The notes under the pieces were generated by a model. The model was not told the origin of the DNA. It worked only from the letters and a program-made list of their open reading frames with translations, and made no database searches. A DNA stretch of 11,338 nt from contig QIHH01000041.1 in NCBI GenBank assembly GCA_003230195.1, positions 1-11,338 of the forward strand, read 5' to 3'. Each line of letters opens with the position of its first letter. Positions within the stretch are counted from its first letter, which is position 1. Of the stretch, positions 4,445 through 11,338 are shown piece after piece. Position numbers and translations under genes: made by a program. The stretch comes from Gammaproteobacteria bacterium. GTDB lineage: Bacteria; Pseudomonadota; Gammaproteobacteria; SZUA-140.

Positions 4445-5600
4445 CTAGTTGGCAGTAGCAACCGCTTCCACGATTTTAGTAGCAGACTCTTTCAGCCCTT
4501 TAGCGGCAATAATATCCAGCCCACTCTCCCCCACGCGCAGCATTGTTACCTTCAAGATGCACCACCACTGGCACTTGTATGCCAACCTCTTTGATTGCAC
4601 CGATCACCCCTTCGGCGATCATGTCACAACGCACGATGCCACCAAAGATATTAACCAACACCCCTTTAACATTATCGTCCGACAGAATAATCTTAAATGC
4701 CTCTGCGACACGCTCTTTGTCTGCAGTACCACCGACATCAAGAAAGTTGGCTGGCTCCCCCCCTTGCAGTTTAATCAGGTCCATGGTGGCCATCGCAAGG
4801 CCTGCGCCATTAACCATGCAACCGATGTTACCATCAAGTGCGATGTAATTGAGTTCCCATTCGCTTGCCTGTGCTTCACGCGCATCTTCCTGGCTTGCAT
4901 CGCGCAGCGCCTGCAATTCGCACTGTCTATACAGTGCATTGTCATCAATATTGATCTTGCCATCGAGGCAAAGGATGTCACCTTCTTTCGTCACCACCAA
5001 TGGGTTGATCTCCATCAGGCTCAGGTCTTTCTCTTTAAACAGGCGTACCAGTCCGCTTAACATCTTCACAAACTGACCAACCTGCTTGCCTTCAAGCCCT
5101 AAACCAAAGGCAAGCTTACGCCCCTGATAAGGAATTACGTCACCCATCGGATGAACACGAATTTTAAGGATCTTTTCAGGGGTCTGCTCGGCAACTTTTT
5201 CAATCTCCATGCCACCTTCAGTTGAGGCCATCACTGTGACACATTTCAGTGAACGATCAATCACCATCCCAAGATAGAGCTCACGTTCAATATCGCAGGG
5301 TGTTTCAATCATCACCTGATTGATCGGTTGCCCTTTGGCATCCGTCTGAAAGGTGACCAGATTAGTACCCAACATCGCTTTAATCGCTTCAATCACTTCA
5401 GCCTTGCTATCGGTGATTTTAACACCACCCGCTTTGCCGCGGCCGCCTGCATGTACCTGCGCTTTCACTACCCAACGACTGCCACCCAATGCATTAAGCG
5501 CTTCATTGACTTCGTCGGCATGGCTAACAACTCGATTGGTTGGTACGGCAATACCGTATTCTGCAAACAGTGCTTTGGCCTGGTATTCATGTAGATTCAT
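4445..5600 (-). pseudogene. sucC: Succinyl-CoA synthetase beta subunit, frameshifted near the C-terminus
   Basis: SucC pairs with SucD to convert succinyl-CoA, phosphate and ADP (or GDP) to succinate, CoA and ATP (or GTP) in the TCA cycle. ATG 5600 has AAGGA upstream (complement at 5609-5613). The ATP-grasp domain (MNLHEYQAKALF; GRGKAGGVK near residues 54-62; MEINPLV; DGKINIDDNAL) and the C-terminal ligase domain (NGAGLAMATMDLI, FLDVGGTA, NIFGGIVRCD) are present through EGNNAARG. The frame then shifts at about 4525-4535, giving a false tail (GEWAGYYCR) and a stop, 366 residues in all. In the next frame the genuine ending ESGLDIIAAKGLKESATKIV continues to TAG at 4445-4447. Compared with the usual spacing (about 9 codons between GNN and the DSGL/ESGL motif), 13 bases remain where ~27 are expected, so ~14 bp are deleted. 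With them restored the protein would be ~389 residues, the family norm. sucD does not follow. Confidence 0.85.
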
Positions 5601-5681
5601 GGCTTGATTCCTTTTTAACGACTATCCCGATTATTTAACCATCATTGCGCTGCTGGCAGGTATCTAATAATGACGCAGCGA
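5601..5681 (-). other. lpd-sucC intergenic gap
   Basis: 81 bases separate the lpd stop from the sucC start. The only element I can support is the sucC Shine-Dalgarno (AAGGA, complement at 5609-5613). No terminator hairpin or clear promoter is seen, which fits read-through from lpd into sucC. Confidence 0.5.
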
Positions 5682-7133
5682 CTAACGTTTTTTCTTATTA
5701 GGCACATGAATCGCACGACCATCAACAGCGAGCGCCGCTTCATGAACAGATTCAGAAAGTGTTGGATGCGCAAAGACTGTCATCGCCAGATCTTCACTAC
5801 TCGCCCCCATCTCCATCGCAATCACTGCCTGCGCAATTAATTCAGAACAGTGCGCACCAATAATATGCACACCTAATACACGGTCAGTATTAGCATCGGC
5901 GATCACCTTCACCATACCGCTACTATCACCAGCAGCACGTGCGCGCCCACTAGCGGCAAATGGAAACGATCCCACATTATATTCAGTACCCGCCGCCCTT
6001 AACGCTTGCTCAGTTACCCCTGCCCATGCAATTTCTGGATGGGTATAAATCACAGATGGAATGATATCGTAATTCATCTCAGCCTTTTGTCCGGCAATCA
6101 CTTCAGCCACCATCATCCCTTCTTCTGATCCTTTGTGTGCGAGCATCGGGCCACGTACCGCATCACCAATCGCATACACCGATGGCTGGTTGGTACGACA
6201 TTGATCATTGACATGAACAAAACCCCATTCGTCGAGTAGCAGGCCAACTTCATCGGCCGCTAGCCCCTGGGTATTGGGACGACGCCCAACTGCTACAATC
6301 AATTTATCGACGGTTTCAGTGTGATCTCCCTTACCATCCTGATAATTGACTGCGACACCTTTTTTACCGCTTTCACACGACACCACGCGTGCACCGAGAC
6401 GAATATCCAGCCCCTGACGTTTAAACTGACGCAGCGCCTCTTTAGCAATTTGCTCATCGGCCACACCAAGAAAAGTATCCTGCGCTTCGAGTAACACCAC
6501 TTCGGAACCAAGACGTCGCCATACACTACCGAGTTCAAGACCGATGACACCCGCCCCAATCACACCTAAACGTTTGGGCACCTCATCAAAGGTCAGCGCA
6601 CCGCTTGAATCGACAATCACACCTTCTTCTAGCGGCGCAGCACCAATCTCAACAGAGCTTGAGCCTGGCGCAAGAATCACATGCGTCGCATCAAGCACGC
6701 TCTCTTTACCATCATGAGCCGTCACCTGAACTTGCTGTTTGGGTAGTAGCTTGCCGCTACCTTGTAACCACATAACACCATTGGCTTTAAATAGCCCGGC
6801 AATACCCTGCGTCAGGTCGTTTACGACCTTATCTTTACGCGACATCATTTTGGCCAGGTCAAGTTTAACTCCGCTAGCCGTAATGCCGTGATCAGCAAAG
6901 GAGTGGTTGATATCGTCATACCGACCAGATGATTCTAACAGCGCCTTAGAGGGGATACAGCCGACATTAAGGCAGGTGCCACCAAGTACCGGGTTACCAT
7001 CGACACCAAGCCAACGATCAACACAGGCCGTTTTCAGCCCTAGCTGCGCACAGCGGATCGCTGCCACATAGCCGCCAGGGCCTGCGCCTATAATCACGAC
7101 ATCATATTTTTTTGCATCACCTTGCTTAGACAT
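5682..7133 (-). CDS. lpd: Dihydrolipoamide dehydrogenase (E3)
   Basis: The 483-residue flavoprotein reoxidises the dihydrolipoyl groups of the E2 component and passes electrons through FAD to NAD+. In this operon it serves 2-oxoglutarate dehydrogenase. An FAD-binding GAGPGG lies at residues 16-21. The redox disulfide is Cys54 and Cys59 in GGTCLNVGCIPSKA. The NAD-binding fold begins at LGVIGAGVIGLELG (about 190), a second FAD motif is YAIGDAVRGPMLAHK, and the His456-Glu461 pair (HPTLSE) acts as the active-site base at the dimer interface. All key residues are present and the length is typical. ATG 7133 follows a purine-rich GGGAGAGGG about 11 bases upstream. It starts 45 bases after the sucB stop and is followed by 81 bases before sucC, so it is very likely co-transcribed. 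The C-terminus is basic (NKKKR). Confidence 0.96.
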   Translation of the reverse strand: MSKQGDAKKYDVVIIGAGPGGYVAAIRCAQLGLKTACVDRWLGVDGNPVLGGTCLNVGCIPSKALLESSGRYDDINHSFADHGITASGVKLDLAKMMSRKDKVVNDLTQGIAGLFKANGVMWLQGSGKLLPKQQVQVTAHDGKESVLDATHVILAPGSSSVEIGAAPLEEGVIVDSSGALTFDEVPKRLGVIGAGVIGLELGSVWRRLGSEVVLLEAQDTFLGVADEQIAKEALRQFKRQGLDIRLGARVVSCESGKKGVAVNYQDGKGDHTETVDKLIVAVGRRPNTQGLAADEVGLLLDEWGFVHVNDQCRTNQPSVYAIGDAVRGPMLAHKGSEEGMMVAEVIAGQKAEMNYDIIPSVIYTHPEIAWAGVTEQALRAAGTEYNVGSFPFAASGRARAAGDSSGMVKVIADANTDRVLGVHIIGAHCSELIAQAVIAMEMGASSEDLAMTVFAHPTLSESVHEAALAVDGRAIHVPNKKKR

Positions 7134-7178
7134 ATTTCGACAGCCCTCTCCCTAGTTTAAGCCGTTAAAAAAGTGTGT

Positions 7179-8381
7179 TTACACTTCCAGCAAAATACGC
7201 GCTGGGTCTTCAAGCATCTCTTTGATCTTCACCAAAAACTGCACCGCTTCCCGGCCATCGATCAGACGATGGTCGTACGAGTGCGCGAGGTACATCATCG
7301 GTAGCACCACTACTTCACCGTTAACCACCATCGCACGATCCTGGATTTTATGCATCCCCAAAATGCCACTCTGTGGTGGATTAATAATCGGTGTCGACAG
7401 CATCGAACCAAACACACCGCCATTGGTAATGGTAAAGGTACCGCCCGAAATCTCATCAATCGAGAGCGATTTGTTCTGCGCCTTTTGCGCGTACTCTCTG
7501 ATTTTTGCTTCGATCTCTGCCATGCTCATCTGGTCCACATCGCGCAAAACAGGCACCACTAAACCGCGTGGTGAACTCACCGCAATGCCAATATCATAGA
7601 AGCCGTGGTAAACAACATCACTGCCTTCAATAGAGGCGTTCACTGCCGGTATCTGTTTCAGCGCCTCAACTGCGGCCTTAACAAAGAACGACATAAAACC
7701 GAGCCGCACATCATGAGCCTTTTCAAACGCATCACGATGACGTGCGCGCAGCTCCATCACCGGCTTCATATTCACTTCATTAAAAGTAGTGAGCATCGCG
7801 GCGTTATGTTGCGCTTCTAATAAACGCTCTGCCACGCGGGCGCGCAGGCGACTCATCGGCACCCGCTTTTCTGGACGACCTTCAAGGTTATCGGTTATCG
7901 CCGGTGCTGCTGGTACTGCTTTAACTGAGGCGGCTGTTTTTGCTGCGGGCACATTATCGATTACCTTAAGCACATCCTCTTTAAGAATACGCCCACCCTT
8001 ACCACTGCCGCTCACCTGAGCCACATCAATCCCTTTTTCGGCCATCAATTTGCGGGCGGCCGGGGCAATGGCAACATCTACTGCTGTTTTTTCTTCTGTG
8101 ACAACCACGGCTGTTTCAGTGACAGCCAGTTTTGATGCCAGCGTACCGGCATCAATCCGTGCCAACAACTGTTGTGACAACACCGTTGCGCCTTCATTTT
8201 CGAGAATTTCCAGCAGTACACCGTCTTCCGGTGCCGGTACTTCAAAAACGACTTTGTCGGTCTCGATCTCTGCCAACACTTCATCTCGAGTTACCTGGTC
8301 ACCGGGTTGTTTATGCCAGGCGATCACTGAGCCATCGGCCACCGATTCCGGAAAGCTAGGTACGTTTACATCAATGGCCAT
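7179..8381 (-). CDS. sucB: Dihydrolipoamide succinyltransferase, E2 of 2-oxoglutarate dehydrogenase
   Basis: This is the core of the OGDH complex: it takes the succinyl group from E1 on its lipoyl arm and transfers it to CoA. The 400 residues contain one N-terminal lipoyl domain with the lipoylated Lys43 in EIETDKVVFEV, an Ala/Val/Thr-rich linker, and the E1/E3-binding domain at about 104-142 (APAARKLMAEKGIDVAQVSG). A second linker follows, then the catalytic domain (KRVPMSRLRARVAERL to the end) with the active-site His371 and Asp375 in DHRLIDG. One lipoyl domain and ~400 residues are normal for SucB. ATG 8381 has AAGGA about 7 bases upstream, and the sucA stop is 33 bases away. No damage seen. 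Confidence 0.96.
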   Translation of the reverse strand: MAIDVNVPSFPESVADGSVIAWHKQPGDQVTRDEVLAEIETDKVVFEVPAPEDGVLLEILENEGATVLSQQLLARIDAGTLASKLAVTETAVVVTEEKTAVDVAIAPAARKLMAEKGIDVAQVSGSGKGGRILKEDVLKVIDNVPAAKTAASVKAVPAAPAITDNLEGRPEKRVPMSRLRARVAERLLEAQHNAAMLTTFNEVNMKPVMELRARHRDAFEKAHDVRLGFMSFFVKAAVEALKQIPAVNASIEGSDVVYHGFYDIGIAVSSPRGLVVPVLRDVDQMSMAEIEAKIREYAQKAQNKSLSIDEISGGTFTITNGGVFGSMLSTPIINPPQSGILGMHKIQDRAMVVNGEVVVLPMMYLAHSYDHRLIDGREAVQFLVKIKEMLEDPARILLEV

Positions 8382-8414
8382 GAGTCTTCCTTTTTAAATT
8401 AATCCAGCATTTCA

Positions 8415-11315
8415 TCATTGGGTCGCCGCTCGGGTTTCACCCAGAGCATCCTCTAACAGATCCTGCAACTGTTTAATATGCAGTGGCATATAACCCACTG
8501 CTGGTGCTGCCGAAAAGGGTCGCCCTGCATATTCAAGATAAAACTCTTTACCCAATACTGTTCGCATATGATGCTGGCTCGAAAACCACGCGCCCTGATT
8601 CATCGGCTCTTCCTGACACCAGATGAATTTAGTCGCATTGGGATAACGATCCAGCTCTGCCTTGAGTGCCTCTTTAGGGAACGGGTAGAGCTGCTCAATA
8701 CGAATCAGCGCGACATCGTTGCGTTCATCCTGCGCGCGCTTATCAAAGATATCGTAGTAAACCTTACCACTACAGATAACGACACGCTTTACTTCACCAT
8801 CATTGAGCGCTTCGACTTCTGGAATCACCGTCTGAAAGCGACCATCACAAAGGTCTTCAAGCGAGTTCACCGCACGACGATGACGCAATAGACTTTTAGG
8901 TGTCATCACGATCAACGGTTTACGGCATTTCATTAACATCTGGCGACGTAATAGATGAAACATCTGCGCGGGAGTCGTGGGCATGCAGACTTGCATATTG
9001 TGCTGCGCGCAAAGTTGCATATAACGCTCCAGACGAGCTGATGAATGTTCTGGCCCCTGCCCCTCGTACCCATGTGGTAGCAACATCACCAGACCACTTA
9101 AGCGCCCCCATTTTTGCTCACCGGCACTAATAAATTGATCAATCACCACCTGTGCATTATTGGCGAAGTCACCAAACTGCGCCTCCCAGATGGTCAAGGT
9201 ATTGGGATCGGTAGTGGAATAACCGTATTCAAATGCCAGTACCGCCTCTTCCGAGAGTAGCGAATTGATCACTAGAAAATTGACTGGTTTTTCTTTGCTG
9301 TCATCAACAAGGTAACGCAGTGGTACATGGGTCTCCCCATCTTGCTGGTTATAAAGCACCGCGTGGCGATGAAAGAAGGTACCACGGCCACAATCCTGGC
9401 CGGAGAGGCGCACACTAAAACCACCTTTCAACAAGGTCGCATAGGCCATATTTTCGGCAAATCCCCAGTCAACTGGCAGCGCACCGGCTGCCATTTTATG
9501 GCGACTGGTAAAAATCTTGTTCACATTTGAGTGCAGCACAAAACCATCAGGTAGTTGATGCATTGTTTCTGCATATTGGCGCAACTTAGTCAGTTCAATA
9601 CGGGTATCAACCGGCGATGTGATATCACCATTAAGGTAAGGTTTCCAGTCAAAGGTATAGGGATTTGGAATCTCTTCTTCACGAATAAACTCGGGCACCA
9701 CGCCATTGCCGGCATCCAACGCATCGCGAAACCGATTCATAAATGCCTTCGCTTCATCCTCATCAATGACACCTTCATCCACCAGCACATCGGCGTAGAG
9801 CGCGCGTGTTGTTTTCATCGCCTTGATTTGCTGATACATCAGCGGTTGTGTGGCGGAAGGTTCATCCGCCTCACTATGACCGTGGCGACGGTAACAGACC
9901 AGGTCGATCACCACATCTTTATGAAAGGCCATGCGATAATCAAGCGCCACCTGCGTCACAAACAAGACCGCTTCAGGATCATCACTATTCACATGAAAGA
10001 TGGGCGCGTTGACCATCTTCGCCACGTCGGTACAGTATAGCGTTGAACGTGAATCTTTTTGATTACTGGTGGTAAAGCCAACCTGGTTGTTGATCACAAT
10101 ATGGATGGTACCTTTAGTGGCATAGCCGCGCGATTGAGACATATTAAAGGTCTCCATCACCACACCCTGCCCGGCGAACGCCGCATCACCGTGGATGACA
10201 ATCGGTATTACCTGATCACCATTATTATCGTTACGCCCTTCCTGGCGAGCACGCACAGACCCTTCAACCACGGGGCCGACAATCTCTAAATGGGAGGGAT
10301 TAAAGGCCAACGCCATATGCACCGGCCCACCTGGGGTATTAATATTGGATGAAAAACCGAGATGGTACTTCACATCACCGGTTCCATCACTGTTATTACG
10401 TGCCTTGCCTTCAAACTCAAGAAATAGATCTGCAGGGTTTTTGCCCATAATATTGATCAACACATTGAGACGACCACGATGAGCCATACCAACGATGATC
10501 TCTTTCACCCCATGACTACCACCACGTTTTACTATCTTATCCAACAGTGGAATCAGCGATTCGGCCCCTTCCAGCGAAAATCGTTTTTGCCCGGTATATT
10601 TGGTGTGCAGATAACGCTCTAATCCTTCGGCCCCGGTAATGCGATCGAGCAGCTGTTTTTTAGCCTCATCAGAAAAAGTACCGGGGCCATAACCCGCCTC
10701 AACTCGCTGCATAATCCAGTTACGTTCAGCTGCCTCTGCAATGTGCATGTATTCCACGCCAACGTTGCCACAATAGAGCCTTTTTAGGTGATCAATAATA
10801 TTTTGTAACGACGCACAGTTTTCGCCGTTAATTGACAGCGTACCCGTTTGAAAGGTGGTTTCGAGATCTTGCTTCGTTAGACCATAGTGTGCCAGACGCA
10901 GTTCAACTACCTCTGCTTGCTCAGTCATACCGAGCGGATCAAGCGTTGATTGCAGGTGCCCTAAAAATCGATATGAATCGATAAACTGTAGAATTTGTGC
11001 CTGTTTTACACCTTGCCCAGAACTAATCCCCGCACCAACATCGTCGCTCATCGCAGATGTACCGGCGGCAACACGAATGGGGCGCTGCCTCGCTAGCTGC
11101 CGGAAAGACTCTTTGATTGCCTCATGCGACACATCTTTAGCCGTGCCATTAACACTCGGTAACGTCTCAAAGCGCTCTCGCCATGTGTCATCAATGGAGT
11201 TGGGATCTGCTAAAAAATTTTCGTAAAGCTCCTCCAGATAAGCGGCATTCCCGCCCGCGAGGTAGGAACTTTCCCACAGCTCATCCAGTGATTTGTTTTT
11301 GGAACGCCCGTCCAT
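8415..11315 (-). CDS. sucA: 2-oxoglutarate dehydrogenase E1 component
   Basis: SucA decarboxylates 2-oxoglutarate with thiamine diphosphate and transfers the succinyl group to the lipoyl arm of SucB. It is the first gene of this operon segment. The N-terminal E2-interaction region starts SLDELWESSYLAGGNAAYLEELYENF. Dehydrogenase motifs follow: VGMAHRGRLNVL, GDAAFAGQGVV with NNQVGFTTSN (thiamine diphosphate and Mg site), and GHSEADEPSATQP. The transketolase-like pyrimidine-binding half has RLSGQDCGRGTFFHRHAV, EAQFGDFANNAQV and LPHGYEGQGPEHSSARLER. I choose ATG at 11313-11315 (MDGRSKNKS), preceded by TAGGTGG, rather than an in-frame TTG 18 bases further upstream. That gives 966 residues, slightly long for the family (about 930-950). 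The promoter is outside the window. It ends in TGA 33 bases before sucB. Confidence 0.96.
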   Translation of the reverse strand: MDGRSKNKSLDELWESSYLAGGNAAYLEELYENFLADPNSIDDTWRERFETLPSVNGTAKDVSHEAIKESFRQLARQRPIRVAAGTSAMSDDVGAGISSGQGVKQAQILQFIDSYRFLGHLQSTLDPLGMTEQAEVVELRLAHYGLTKQDLETTFQTGTLSINGENCASLQNIIDHLKRLYCGNVGVEYMHIAEAAERNWIMQRVEAGYGPGTFSDEAKKQLLDRITGAEGLERYLHTKYTGQKRFSLEGAESLIPLLDKIVKRGGSHGVKEIIVGMAHRGRLNVLINIMGKNPADLFLEFEGKARNNSDGTGDVKYHLGFSSNINTPGGPVHMALAFNPSHLEIVGPVVEGSVRARQEGRNDNNGDQVIPIVIHGDAAFAGQGVVMETFNMSQSRGYATKGTIHIVINNQVGFTTSNQKDSRSTLYCTDVAKMVNAPIFHVNSDDPEAVLFVTQVALDYRMAFHKDVVIDLVCYRRHGHSEADEPSATQPLMYQQIKAMKTTRALYADVLVDEGVIDEDEAKAFMNRFRDALDAGNGVVPEFIREEEIPNPYTFDWKPYLNGDITSPVDTRIELTKLRQYAETMHQLPDGFVLHSNVNKIFTSRHKMAAGALPVDWGFAENMAYATLLKGGFSVRLSGQDCGRGTFFHRHAVLYNQQDGETHVPLRYLVDDSKEKPVNFLVINSLLSEEAVLAFEYGYSTTDPNTLTIWEAQFGDFANNAQVVIDQFISAGEQKWGRLSGLVMLLPHGYEGQGPEHSSARLERYMQLCAQHNMQVCMPTTPAQMFHLLRRQMLMKCRKPLIVMTPKSLLRHRRAVNSLEDLCDGRFQTVIPEVEALNDGEVKRVVICSGKVYYDIFDKRAQDERNDVALIRIEQLYPFPKEALKAELDRYPNATKFIWCQEEPMNQGAWFSSQHHMRTVLGKEFYLEYAGRPFSAAPAVGYMPLHIKQLQDLLEDALGETRAATQ

Positions 11316-11338
11316 TATCCACCTACAATGCAAATTCC

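Noticed and set aside
4449..5076. Plus-strand open frames overlapping sucC (up to 203 codons)
   Set aside because: They run antisense to a clearly recognised sucC and have no family resemblance or ribosome binding sites; shadow frames.
9555..10040. 161-codon plus-strand frame inside sucA
   Set aside because: Antisense shadow of conserved sucA sequence with His/Ile-rich composition typical of such shadows.
11316..11333. TTG start for sucA at 11333
   Set aside because: The ATG at 11315 has a better ribosome binding site (TAGGTGG) and matches where SucA proteins usually begin.

Overview
The window looks like a gammaproteobacterial chromosome segment. The order sucA-sucB-lpd-sucC on the minus strand, the protein sequences, and the RAYT and REP-like palindromes all fit that group. 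The species cannot be named from this sequence.

Layout. Bases 2-1258 (+) hold the C-terminal part of a CzcA-type heavy-metal RND efflux pump, cut by the left edge. Bases 1259-4166 are an accessory, decaying zone. It contains three long palindromic elements or BIME-like repeats (about 1268-1349, 1386-1526, 2440-2519), a broken REP-associated tyrosine transposase (RAYT, minus strand), the C-terminal winged-helix remnant of a Fic-family protein, and a small membrane protein with a CxxC motif. These are followed by an outer-membrane porin-like gene broken at a ten-G tract and by an in-frame TAA, then the N-terminus of a ZnuA-like metal-binding protein with two frameshifts. That ZnuA remnant is joined directly to the last codons of a second czcA-like gene. 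The second czcA tail repeats 49 bases of the first czcA 3' end (46 of 49 identical), so the zone looks like a former zinc/heavy-metal transport cluster reduced by deletion and insertion.

From 4168 to the right edge everything is on the minus strand: a 61-aa putative zinc-ribbon protein, then (in reverse map order) sucC, lpd, sucB and sucA. SucA, SucB and Lpd are the E1, E2 and E3 components of 2-oxoglutarate dehydrogenase, making succinyl-CoA. SucC is the beta subunit of succinyl-CoA synthetase, the next TCA step. E1, E2 and E3 read as intact.

The two main surprises are at the junction of core and accessory DNA. sucC carries a frameshift that replaces its last ~31 residues, best explained by a ~14-bp deletion, and sucD, which normally follows, is absent from the window. 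A palindromic repeat lies right where sucD would be expected. I see no wholly new multi-gene system. The notable content is the genome-decay record: a possible contingency (poly-G) tract in a porin gene, a RAYT relic truncated at a palindromic element, a znuA/czcA deletion junction, and a damaged succinyl-CoA synthetase locus.
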